From contig NZ_VXKS01000002.1 in assembly GCF_008711525.1 (NCBI RefSeq), positions 1-64,000 on the forward strand: 64,000 nt of DNA, in the 5' to 3' direction. Every line of letters starts with the position of its first letter. Within the stretch, counting starts at the first letter, position 1. The position numbers and the translations under genes were made by a program. The notes under the pieces are model-generated. The model searched no databases and was not told the DNA's origin. It saw nothing but the letters and a program-made list of their open reading frames with translations. Below are positions 56,351 to 64,000 of the stretch, piece after piece. Source of the DNA: Cysteiniphilum sp. JM-1 (GTDB taxonomy: Bacteria; Pseudomonadota; Gammaproteobacteria; Francisellales; Francisellaceae).

Positions 56351-58789
56351 TTAATTGGAAATTGCCAATATATCACCAAAAACACCCGCTGCAGTCACTT
56401 TAACACCAGCGCCTGCACCTCTTATCACCATTGGTGAATGCGCATAGCGCTTGGAATAAATAAGCACCATATTATCTGCACCATCTAAGCTCACAAAGGG
56501 ACTGTTTTGCGCTAATGATGCGACAGACACTTTCGCCTCACCGGTATCTGATACTTCTCCCACAAAATGCAGTGCTGAAGCTTTACCTTGCAAGGCTTTA
56601 AGCTGTTGTGTTAACTCCTTATCATGAGAGTTGATTTTCTTTAAAAACTCCTCTTTTGAGCATGATCTTAAATTTTCAGGTGTCAAATTTTGCACGTCAA
56701 CATCACTTAGCTCAAGACTCACACCGATCTCACGCGCTAAACACACCACTTTGCGTGCTACATCCATACCGGATAAATCCTCACGTGGATCAGGTTCAGT
56801 GTAACCCTTGTCATAAGCGAGCATTAAACTCTCAACAAAGCTTTTACCTTTATTGACTTCATTAAAAATAAAACTCAGTGTCCCTGAAAAAACTCCTTGA
56901 ATCTTATGGATTTTGTCACCCGTTTTTTGCAACGTTTCTATAGTGCTAATCAGTGGTAATCCCGCACAGACATTCGTTTCATATTTAAATGTAACATTAT
57001 GATTACGCGCTACTTGCCGAAGTTTGCGATAATAATCCATCGACTGCGTATTAGCATATTTATTGGGTGTCACTACATGAATACCTTGTGCCAAGAAATC
57101 AACATAGACTCGAGCAATATCAACGCTTGCCGTTGCATCGACAAGCACCTTGTGTGCACATGAAATAGATTGTAAATATTTTGCCAAAGCATTTGTATCC
57201 GCTTTACAATCACTTGCTTTTAATTGGTGAAGTAGCTCACTCTCTAACAAAAGATCATCAGCACACAATAACTTCGTTGAGCTCATTACAGCAACCAAAC
57301 GCAAATTAATATTTTGCTTATGTAAAACTTGTTGCTGTTGTTTTAGCTGATTGACAAGCTCGGCACCAATACCTCCGACACCGATAAGTGCAATCACCAT
57401 TTCTTGTACGGGTGGATTTTTGGCTTGTTGATGAATTAAATTAAGTGCGAGATCTTCATCTTCTTTTTTAACGGTAACGGTGATACTGCGCTCGGATGAG
57501 CCTTGGGTAATCGCATGAATGTTAATCTTGGCATCTGCTAGTGGTTTAATCACACGTGCTAAAGCACCAGGTTGCGCCCTTAGTCCATCACCAACTGCTG
57601 TAATCATTGCATAACCCGTCTCGCAATAAATATGTTCAATATCACCGCGCTCAATTTCCGCTTTGAAATGACGCTCTAGTGCTTTAGTAGCGCGCTTGGC
57701 AAGTTTTGCTTCAATCGCAAAACAAATCGAATACTCCGAGCTTGATTGCGAGATCATCATCACTGATACTTGCGATTGCTCAAGCACACTAAAAACTTTG
57801 GCTGCCATTCCCGAGACGCCAATAATGCCCGCACCCTGTACACGCATCAAGGCAACATTGGAAATACTCGTTAAGCCTTTGATAAGGTATTGCTCAAGGT
57901 TGGTCTTATCCAATGCGCGAATAATTTCTGTTCCTTCTTTTTGCGGCTCATAACTACTTTTTATCTCAATCGGAATCCCCATTTCCATCATCGGATTAAT
58001 TGTTAATGGATGAACCACTGAAGCGCCAAAATAGGCAAGCTCTAACGCTTCTTTATAGGATAGCTGTTTCAATTGACGCGCAGTTTTAACTACTTGTGGG
58101 TTCGCACTATAAACACCAGCAACATCCGTCCAGATCACTAATTTACTGGCTTGCAAAAGCTTAGCAAAAATAGCTGAGGAGTAATCGCTACAATTCATGC
58201 CTAAAATACTACGCACACCTTCTTGGTTTTGGGCAATAAACCCCGTAATGATATAAGTTTTATGTTTGCGATCATTAAATTTCTGATCAACCGCTTGCTG
58301 ACTTCTTTGCCAATCAACACTGACAGGCTTATGATTATCATCGATAAATAACACTTCCGATGCATCAATAAACTCAGTATTCATTCCTTTATATTGCAAA
58401 GCGCCTGTTAAAATTTGTGCCGACCATAGCTCACCAAACCCTAAGATAAAATACTCCAAAGCATCACCACAAATACCACTTAAGGCAATGGTCGTAAGCA
58501 TTTGCTTTAAATGTTTAACATCACTCTCAAAGGCACTCTTAAGCGCTTTATCTTCAGGGCATAATGTGCTAATCAAAGATAGATGATGTTCAGTAAGTTG
58601 TGCAATAATTTTACTGCTGTCTTTATTCTCTAAGGCAAGTTCAATGGATTTTTTTAGTAAACTCGTGGTTTTACCACTTGCAGAAACAACCACTGATTGC
58701 GGTGTCGTGCCAATAATATTAACTACACGCTCAATTTTCACCACGTCTGCAAGACTACTACCACCAAATTTATGTACGATATATTCCAT
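56351..58789 (-). CDS. thrA: Bifunctional aspartokinase / homoserine dehydrogenase I
   Basis: Start ATG 58789 (MEYIVHKFGGSSLADVVKIE) has AAGGTGAG seven bases upstream; the frame is open nine codons more. The 812-residue fusion matches ThrA of Escherichia coli (820). Aspartokinase domain about 1-290 (KFGGSSLADV; GMNCSDYSSAIFAKLLQA), tandem ACT domains about 300-455 (allosteric threonine control), homoserine dehydrogenase about 460-812 (IALIGVGGIGAELVNQL; VTPNKYANTQSMDYYRKLR; GVFSGTLSFIFNEV; EPDPREDLSGMDVARKV). First gene of the thr operon. I see no threonine/isoleucine-rich leader peptide upstream. Confidence 0.96.
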   Translation of the reverse strand: MEYIVHKFGGSSLADVVKIERVVNIIGTTPQSVVVSASGKTTSLLKKSIELALENKDSSKIIAQLTEHHLSLISTLCPEDKALKSAFESDVKHLKQMLTTIALSGICGDALEYFILGFGELWSAQILTGALQYKGMNTEFIDASEVLFIDDNHKPVSVDWQRSQQAVDQKFNDRKHKTYIITGFIAQNQEGVRSILGMNCSDYSSAIFAKLLQASKLVIWTDVAGVYSANPQVVKTARQLKQLSYKEALELAYFGASVVHPLTINPMMEMGIPIEIKSSYEPQKEGTEIIRALDKTNLEQYLIKGLTSISNVALMRVQGAGIIGVSGMAAKVFSVLEQSQVSVMMISQSSSEYSICFAIEAKLAKRATKALERHFKAEIERGDIEHIYCETGYAMITAVGDGLRAQPGALARVIKPLADAKINIHAITQGSSERSITVTVKKEDEDLALNLIHQQAKNPPVQEMVIALIGVGGIGAELVNQLKQQQQVLHKQNINLRLVAVMSSTKLLCADDLLLESELLHQLKASDCKADTNALAKYLQSISCAHKVLVDATASVDIARVYVDFLAQGIHVVTPNKYANTQSMDYYRKLRQVARNHNVTFKYETNVCAGLPLISTIETLQKTGDKIHKIQGVFSGTLSFIFNEVNKGKSFVESLMLAYDKGYTEPDPREDLSGMDVARKVVCLAREIGVSLELSDVDVQNLTPENLRSCSKEEFLKKINSHDKELTQQLKALQGKASALHFVGEVSDTGEAKVSVASLAQNSPFVSLDGADNMVLIYSKRYAHSPMVIRGAGAGVKVTAAGVFGDILAISN

Positions 58790-58956
58790 CAATAACTCAC
58801 CTTCAAAAATTAGCATGAGGTTTCATTATATAGAGATTATTCGGCAGAATTCATTATAAAAAATCAACTATTTGGTGATGGTGCTACCTGCGCTTAAGTT
58901 TACAGAAATACGCACCTATTTAAGCTTTTGTTAATATGTGATTTTAGAGATACCCA

Positions 58957-59003
58957 CTTCGACTGATGCTTAGTGCAGCGCTTCGACTTTGCTCAGGGTA
59001 CGG
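58957..59003. repeat. REP-like element, copy 3, arms in direct order
   Basis: CTTCGACTGATGCTTAG and CTTCGACTTTGCTCAGGG lie 24 bases apart start to start. The right arm equals that of copies 1 and 2, but the left arm is in the opposite orientation, so the two form a direct rather than an inverted repeat. It lies between the hemB end and the thrA promoter region. Confidence 0.65.
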
Positions 59004-59029
59004 TAGGTGCTTTTAGATTCTGCGACTAC

Positions 59030-59998
59030 TTATAACCACATAGCAACATCGAGTGCACTATAAGTAAGAATGATTTTGGCACCAGCGCGCTTTATCGCTG
59101 TTAAGGATTCAAGGGTAACGCCTTTTTCATCAATCCAGCCTTTCTCAGCTGCAGCTTTAATCATCGCATACTCACCACTGACATGATATGCCGCAATCGG
59201 TAACGTGCTATTAGCTTTAACATCTTGAATAATATCCAAGTAGCTTAAAGCCGGTTTTATCATTAAAAAATCAGCACCCTCATCTTCATCCATTTGCGCT
59301 TCTTTAAGTGCTTCTTTTTTATTGCGATAATCCATTTGATAAGACTTTCTGTCACCCTTTGGCGTTGAGTCACACGCACTTCTAAAGGGTCCATAAAAGC
59401 TTGAAGCATATTTCACCGCATAAGACATAATCGCAACTTCAGCATAATCTTCTTGATCCAAGGCATAACGCATCGCTTGAATCATACCATCCATCATGCC
59501 ACTGGGTGCCACGATATCAGCCCCGGCTTTAGCATGTGAAACCGCTGTTTTTTGCAATATCTCTAAGGTCTGATCATTATTAATCTCATCATTATGCACG
59601 ATACCGCAATGCCCATCTTCAGTGTATGCGCACAAACAAACATCTGTGGCAATGATCAATTGTGGATGAAGCGCTTTGATCTTAGCAATCGCTTGCTGCA
59701 CGATGCCATCATCGGCATAATTTTCTGAGGCATATTTATCTTTACTCGCCGGAATACCAAACAGCATAATCGATAAAACACCGGCTTTTTTTATCTCATC
59801 AATCAACTCAGGCAGCAGATCAAGTGACCAGTGATACTGATTTGGCATTGCCGTAATTTCGCGCTTGATGTTCTCACCATGGACGACAAATACCGGATAC
59901 ATCAAATCACTCATATGCAGACGCGTCTCAGCAATATGCTCTCGCAATACTTCAGTTCGGCGCAATCTTCTTGGACGTGTCACCGGGAAAACCCCCAT
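59030..59998 (-). CDS. hemB: Delta-aminolevulinic acid dehydratase
   Basis: From MGVFPVTRPRRLRRTEVLRE the enzyme has 322 residues, the normal length; an 18-codon extension lies inside yhbY. It condenses two 5-aminolevulinate molecules to porphobilinogen for heme. Metal-site cysteines are in DVCLCAYTEDGHCG, substrate lysines in YAVKYASSFYGPFR and DFLMIKPALSYLDI. Its ATG lies one base after the yhbY stop, so the genes are translationally coupled. Confidence 0.95.
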   Translation of the reverse strand: MGVFPVTRPRRLRRTEVLREHIAETRLHMSDLMYPVFVVHGENIKREITAMPNQYHWSLDLLPELIDEIKKAGVLSIMLFGIPASKDKYASENYADDGIVQQAIAKIKALHPQLIIATDVCLCAYTEDGHCGIVHNDEINNDQTLEILQKTAVSHAKAGADIVAPSGMMDGMIQAMRYALDQEDYAEVAIMSYAVKYASSFYGPFRSACDSTPKGDRKSYQMDYRNKKEALKEAQMDEDEGADFLMIKPALSYLDIIQDVKANSTLPIAAYHVSGEYAMIKAAAEKGWIDEKGVTLESLTAIKRAGAKIILTYSALDVAMWL

Positions 59999-59999
59999 G

Positions 60000-60284
60000 T
60001 TATGCCCCTTTTTTCTTTGGCTTCTTGCGATATAATATCGAGATATTGCCAATTAATTGCACCAACTCACATTTGGTCTTCTGACAAATTTCCTCAGTCG
60101 TTGCTTGACGCACTTCTTTTTCAGCACCTGCAATTTTAACTTTAATAAGCTCATGTGCCGTTAATGCTAAATCAATTTCAGTTAACACATTCTCCGTTAA
60201 TCCTTTATCTCCAAGCATAACCACTGGATTTAAACTATGTGCTTGCGCCTTTAGCTGTTGACGCTGCTGTGATGTTAATGCCAT
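60000..60284 (-). CDS. yhbY: Ribosome assembly RNA-binding protein YhbY
   Basis: The 94-residue CRM (CRS1-YhbY) domain protein: MALTSQQRQQLKAQAHSLNP, VVMLGDKGLTENVLTEIDLA, LTAHELIKVKIAG, then LVQLIGNISILYRKKP. It binds pre-50S ribosomal RNA. In many gammaproteobacteria it neighbours rrmJ/ftsH; here it precedes hemB instead. Confidence 0.92.
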   Translation of the reverse strand: MALTSQQRQQLKAQAHSLNPVVMLGDKGLTENVLTEIDLALTAHELIKVKIAGAEKEVRQATTEEICQKTKCELVQLIGNISILYRKKPKKKGA

Positions 60285-60407
60285 ATTTTCCTCTGTATTT
60301 TAAATAACATATATAAACCGAAGCAATTCTACACTTATTTGCCTAGGCTTAACTAGCTTTACTTTTTATTTATCTTAATATCTTAATTTGATTTCCCAGA
60401 CTTAGAT

Positions 60408-61403
60408 CTATTGACTACTCTGCCAGCGCCAGCTATCGATCATCATTTCCTTAATATCGCGTGTCGCGTGCCAATTAAGCTCATTTTTTGCTTTTGAGCA
60501 ATCAGCCCAACACTCATCAATATCTCCGGCGCGTCGTGGCTTTATCTCAAAGGGCACTTTCTCTCCTGTAGCTTTTTCAAAGGCATCAATGACTTCAAGT
60601 ACCGAATAACCATTACCCGTACCTAAGTTCCAAATATGACAACCTTTTTGATTCTTAATATATTCATATGCTTTTAGATGTCCTAACGCCAAATCCACCA
60701 CATGGATATAATCACGAACCCCTGTGCCATCGGGCGTATTATAATCATTACCAAAAACAGATAACTTTGCCAACTTGCCACTAACCACCTGTGTGAGATA
60801 AGGTAATAAATTATTTGGCACACCATTTGGTAATTCACCAATTAAACCACTTTTATGCGCACCGACTGGATTGAAGTATCTTAGCAACGCAATCGACCAC
60901 TCATTATCAGCGAATGCCAAATCCTGCAGTATTTTCTCAACCATCACTTTAGAGACACCATAAGGATTGGTTGGTGTGCCAATCGGACATTTTTCAGTAA
61001 TCGGGATTTCTTGTGGATTACCATAAACCGTAGCTGATGAGCTAAACACAAAGCTTTTGACATGATGTTGCTGCATGACTTTTAATAAATTTAGCGTACC
61101 TGCAACATTATTATCATAATACTCCAGTGGTTTAAAAACACTCTCTCCCACGGCCTTTAATGCTGCAAAATGGATCACCATTTTGATATCATATTGACTG
61201 AAAACCTGCTGCAATACGGCTTCATCACGTATGTCACCTTTAACAAAGGTAGGATTTTTAGCGGTGATTTTTGCAATGCGTTTAATAATATCATCACTAC
61301 TGTTATAAAGATTATCCAAAATAACCACATCTAAGCCTGCTGTTAAAAACTCAACCACCGTATGCGAGCCGATAAATCCAGTGCCGCCAGTTATTAAAAT
61401 CAT
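60408..61403 (-). CDS. galE: UDP-glucose 4-epimerase
   Basis: A 331-residue SDR enzyme: NAD-binding GGTGFIGSH (6-14), catalytic Ser/Tyr/Lys in SSSATVYG and NPYGVSKVMVEKIL, substrate region RYFNPVGAHKSGLIGE. It interconverts UDP-glucose and UDP-galactose for surface polysaccharides. Stands alone; divergent from lptF over a 342-bp gap that contains three 32-bp repeats. Confidence 0.95.
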   Translation of the reverse strand: MILITGGTGFIGSHTVVEFLTAGLDVVILDNLYNSSDDIIKRIAKITAKNPTFVKGDIRDEAVLQQVFSQYDIKMVIHFAALKAVGESVFKPLEYYDNNVAGTLNLLKVMQQHHVKSFVFSSSATVYGNPQEIPITEKCPIGTPTNPYGVSKVMVEKILQDLAFADNEWSIALLRYFNPVGAHKSGLIGELPNGVPNNLLPYLTQVVSGKLAKLSVFGNDYNTPDGTGVRDYIHVVDLALGHLKAYEYIKNQKGCHIWNLGTGNGYSVLEVIDAFEKATGEKVPFEIKPRRAGDIDECWADCSKAKNELNWHATRDIKEMMIDSWRWQSSQ

Positions 61404-61499
61404 TTTTGCCTTATTGATATCACTTTAATCTTTTAATACCGCTAATCTAACAAATTAACAAAATAACGCCAATCAGAAGTTAATATAAAAACGACAAAG

Positions 61500-61595
61500 T
61501 TGGAATCAACTCTAGGTTTTTAACAAAAAACTTGGAACAGACTCCAGACTTTTTAGATAAAAACTGGAATCAACTCCAACATTTTTCATTCAAAC
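61500..61595 (+). repeat. Three tandem 32-bp repeats in the galE-lptF gap
   Basis: TTGGAATCAACTCT (61500), TTGGAACAGACTCC (61532) and CTGGAATCAACTCC (61564) start exactly 32 bases apart; each is followed by a T-rich then A-rich stretch. Each 14-base core is a rough dyad (TGGA....TCCA). The rest of the 342-bp gap between galE and lptF is AT-rich without a gene, and holds the two divergent promoters. Confidence 0.75.
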
Positions 61596-61745
61596 TAAGC
61601 TTTAGCGCGATATATGTAACTTCAAAATAGCTGACAAAAACACTGATTTTCTGACACATTCGTGTAAAATACACTAAGTTTTTAGTATCGAGTTAATTAA
61701 CTTATATTTTTATTTGGTTACATAATGGTTTGTAGAGGATAAATT

Positions 61746-62834
61746 TTGATTTTATTACGTTATCTTAATCGCGAGCTTGTGAATATGACGATGGCGATTA
61801 TTCTTATCCTACTGTTGATTGTCATCAGCAACATGTTTGTGCGTTACTTATCGATCGTTTCTGGCGGCAATATCGAGGCTGATGCTGTTTTTAAAATGAT
61901 CTCAGTCATGCTACCAAAATATATCGCCTATTTACTACCAATCGCCTTTTTCTTTGCCATTTTGATTGTTTACGGCAAGATGTTTGCAAACAATGAGCTC
62001 ACTGTTACATTTGCCTGTGGTACTAGCTGGTTTCGCTTATTGAAATTCATCATGATTCCCGCATTAAGTCTCTTTGCAATAGAGCTTATTTTAACGTTAT
62101 TGGTTTTACCAAAAATGGATCAAAACTATTTTCTGGTACAAAAGACAACGACTAAAAGTTCGCTTTTAAGCTTTATTCAGCCAGGAAAAATCACACCCTT
62201 TAGTGATGGCAAACAAGTCGTTTATACCAAGTCAACCGATCCTGATGGCACTTTGCATGATATTTTCATTTATCAGCAAAAACCCAACAATGGCAGCACG
62301 ATTATCACAGCGCCTACCGGATATGCCGAAACAAGACCTGATGGCAATCAATATCTAGTGCTTAAAAACGGCTACTTCTATGATGCAAAACCTGGGGTTG
62401 CTGAGGTGCAGAAAGGTCATTTCACTGAAGCGACACAATTTATTCCAACCAAGGTTAGCGTAGGCTACAACAACTCAATCGAATCTGTTCCTACTTCAGA
62501 GCTAATAAATAGCAATGAACCACGCTATCAGGCTGAGCTGCAATGGCGCTTAAGCTTTCCTTTGGCAATACTCGTATCTTCGCTCATCGCATTAGCGATG
62601 TGTAAAATGCGCCCACGCCAAAGTCGCTATAGTAAAATCATTCCAGCCCTTATTGTATTTATTCTTTATTTTAACCTTCTGTCTTTATCCAAGTCATGGC
62701 TTAATGATGGCAACATTCCAAGTTGGCTTGGACTTTGGTGGGTACATATTGTCTTTGCCGGTATTATGCTTTTGATACTCAAACAATACAATGGACGCGT
62801 CTTTGAAGAGAAAACCAAAGAGGTCAACGCATGA
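61746..62834 (+). CDS. lptF: LPS export permease LptF
   Basis: 362 residues from a TTG start, supported by AGAGGA seven to eight bases upstream and by the family-like N-terminus MILLRYLNRELVNMTMAIIL. The YjgP/YjgQ pattern is clear: three N-terminal helices, the phrase FFFAILIVYGKMFANNELTV, a periplasmic beta-jellyroll (about 125-265), then three helices (QAELQWRLSFPLAILVSSLI). With LptG and LptB it extracts LPS from the inner membrane. It overlaps lptG by four bases. Confidence 0.93.
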   Translation: MILLRYLNRELVNMTMAIILILLLIVISNMFVRYLSIVSGGNIEADAVFKMISVMLPKYIAYLLPIAFFFAILIVYGKMFANNELTVTFACGTSWFRLLKFIMIPALSLFAIELILTLLVLPKMDQNYFLVQKTTTKSSLLSFIQPGKITPFSDGKQVVYTKSTDPDGTLHDIFIYQQKPNNGSTIITAPTGYAETRPDGNQYLVLKNGYFYDAKPGVAEVQKGHFTEATQFIPTKVSVGYNNSIESVPTSELINSNEPRYQAELQWRLSFPLAILVSSLIALAMCKMRPRQSRYSKIIPALIVFILYFNLLSLSKSWLNDGNIPSWLGLWWVHIVFAGIMLLILKQYNGRVFEEKTKEVNA

Positions 62835-63901
62835 AACGCTTAACTTTATATGTCGCCTCAACCGTTTTATACACCTCTTTTATTATGATTCTGGCATTAA
62901 CTGCCATTTTCTTTTTATTCACTTATATTGCACAAGCCGGTGACATTGGCAAAGGCAACTTCACCGCATTAGCTGCCTTTTTGTACGTTCTCTATGAGGT
63001 GCCTGCCAATATTTACCTAATCATGCCGGTGTGCGCTTTATTGGGAGGGCTCATGGGCTTGGGGCTTTTAGCCAATAATAGTGAATTGATCGTCATGCGT
63101 GCCTCAGGTCAATCGATCACACAAATTGCTAAAGGCGTACTTTTGGCAGCTTTTGGCTTGGCGTTTTTAACATTTTTAACTGGCGCCTATATTGCACCAT
63201 ATTTCCAAAAAAAGGCAACGATTAACAAAACGCTTGCCACCGGTGGCAATGAAGCATTAGTATTATATGATACGCAAACCTTATGGATTCGTGAGGGCAA
63301 CGCATTTATTCATGTTGGCAAAAACGATGCTAATGGCAAGCTTAAAGACATCACTAAATACACCATCGATAACAATCAACTCACGGCAATTGATCATGCT
63401 GATAATGCATTATTTACCAATAAGCAATGGCAAGTTAATGATGTCTCAAGCACGCAAATTGGCAAAGATAGCAGCATTGTTTACCATGATAAACAACAAT
63501 ACTGGAACAACCTATTACCACCCTTTTTACTTAAGATAATTACCTCCAATACTGATTATCTTAATTTAAGCGAGCTGATTGACTATATCAAAGTCAATAA
63601 AGAAGGTCAGCAAAGTGCCAATCGCATTTGGCTTAAATTTTGGCAGACTTTCTTTCAACCGCTCTCACTGATTATTTTAATGTTGATTGCAGTGCCCTTC
63701 TCTTTGGGATCGATGCGCTCATCAGCCTTGGGCTATAAATTTATCATCGGCATGCTCTTTGGCTTTAGCTTCTATATTATTAATCAAACCTTTGGACCCT
63801 TTAGCCTTGTATATAACCTCTCAGGATTCTGGGGTGCGGCTATTCCAAGCTTTATCTTTTTGATTATTTTGGGCTTCTTATTTTGGAAAATGCGAGAATA
63901 A
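62831..63901 (+). CDS. lptG: LPS export permease LptG
   Basis: 356 residues; partner of LptF in the LptB2FG transporter. It begins MKRLTLYVASTVLYTSFIMI, has LMGLGLLANNSELIVMRASG (coupling helix that contacts LptB), a periplasmic domain (about 130-260), and the C-terminal helices with PLSLIILMLIAVPFSLGSMR. The start overlaps the lptF stop (ATGA). Confidence 0.95.
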   Translation: MKRLTLYVASTVLYTSFIMILALTAIFFLFTYIAQAGDIGKGNFTALAAFLYVLYEVPANIYLIMPVCALLGGLMGLGLLANNSELIVMRASGQSITQIAKGVLLAAFGLAFLTFLTGAYIAPYFQKKATINKTLATGGNEALVLYDTQTLWIREGNAFIHVGKNDANGKLKDITKYTIDNNQLTAIDHADNALFTNKQWQVNDVSSTQIGKDSSIVYHDKQQYWNNLLPPFLLKIITSNTDYLNLSELIDYIKVNKEGQQSANRIWLKFWQTFFQPLSLIILMLIAVPFSLGSMRSSALGYKFIIGMLFGFSFYIINQTFGPFSLVYNLSGFWGAAIPSFIFLIILGFLFWKMRE

Positions 63902-63905
63902 GACA

Positions 63906-64000
63906 ATGCGCCCTCTTTCTAAAACACACACTAATAAAGCACCATTAAGCAAAGTACGCATTATTGCTGGCAAGTACAAATCACGCCAGATTGAATTTAG
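63906..64000 (+). CDS. rsmD: 16S rRNA m2G966 methyltransferase RsmD, N-terminal part
   Basis: Only the first 31 codons are in the window. VRIIAGKYKSRQIEF after a short basic leader matches the start of RsmD proteins (RIIGGQWRGRKL type). Four bases after lptG. The gene is cut by the window edge. Confidence 0.75.
   Translation, partial: MRPLSKTHTNKAPLSKVRIIAGKYKSRQIEF

Noticed and set aside
58790-59029. Thr-operon attenuator leader peptide
   Set aside because: No short frame rich in Thr/Ile codons and no terminator/antiterminator pair was found upstream of thrA.

Overview
The window is a piece of a low-GC gammaproteobacterial chromosome. Evidence for this class: the thrA-thrB-thrC order with a fused aspartokinase-homoserine dehydrogenase, lptF-lptG followed by rsmD, divergent trmJ/suhB, bamD/rluD, RdgC, YhbY and HolA. 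Gene content and base composition would fit a Francisella-like or Fastidiosibacter/Cysteiniphilum-like member of the Thiotrichales, but this is a guess that 16S or marker phylogeny would have to settle. No phage, integrase, IS transposase or CRISPR array was seen.

Region 1-9.8 kb is accessory. It holds a Sec-exported Rhs/YD-repeat protein that stops before the usual core end and toxin tip; a secreted partner 14 bp upstream of it; a second secreted protein homologous to that partner; an acyl-protein-thioesterase-like hydrolase; a small exported peptide ending in FDHILPFGCF; a LysR regulator split by a 10-A tract with a dnaX-type slippery heptamer; and a PAS-LuxR regulator. A second FDHPLPFGCY coding motif, without a start codon, lies between the two regulators. 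Copies of a short dispersed repeat bracket the LysR gene, and another copy lies near 44.5 kb.

Region 9.8-24.3 kb is housekeeping: CBS protein, Uup ABC-F ATPase, DUF2288 protein, MFS exporter, inorganic pyrophosphatase, TauE exporter, RNase HII, TrmJ, SuhB, RsmB, queuosine-precursor transporter, TyrS and FtsI, plus several small unnamed proteins.

Region 24.3-37.4 kb is a same-strand RTX island: HlyB-like ABC transporter, HlyD-like adaptor, three related multi-pass membrane proteins (one broken at an (AT)6 tract), a decayed fragment of a second RTX gene, and an intact 2086-residue RTX protein. A 300-bp duplication and the RTX fragment show that a [membrane protein + RTX] cassette was duplicated and one RTX copy was then lost. 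This looks like the displaced-toxin, retained-partner layout of polymorphic toxin systems and is the best candidate here for an undescribed system.

Region 37.4-64 kb is again mostly core: PlsY, MutM, HolA, a FimT/GspH-like pseudopilin, tRNA-Lys(UUU), PheT/PheS, GloA, TypA, SufS, an outer-membrane barrel protein, DnaB, RdgC, BamD, RluD with an unusual acidic tail, the thr operon, HemB, YhbY, GalE, LptF, LptG and the first codons of RsmD. Between these genes lie several palindromic elements (three related REP-like copies, a 17-bp hairpin between thrA and thrB, a 16-bp hairpin between pheS and pheT), a remnant of a MntA-type nucleotidyltransferase beside pheT, and three exact-period 32-bp repeats between galE and lptF.
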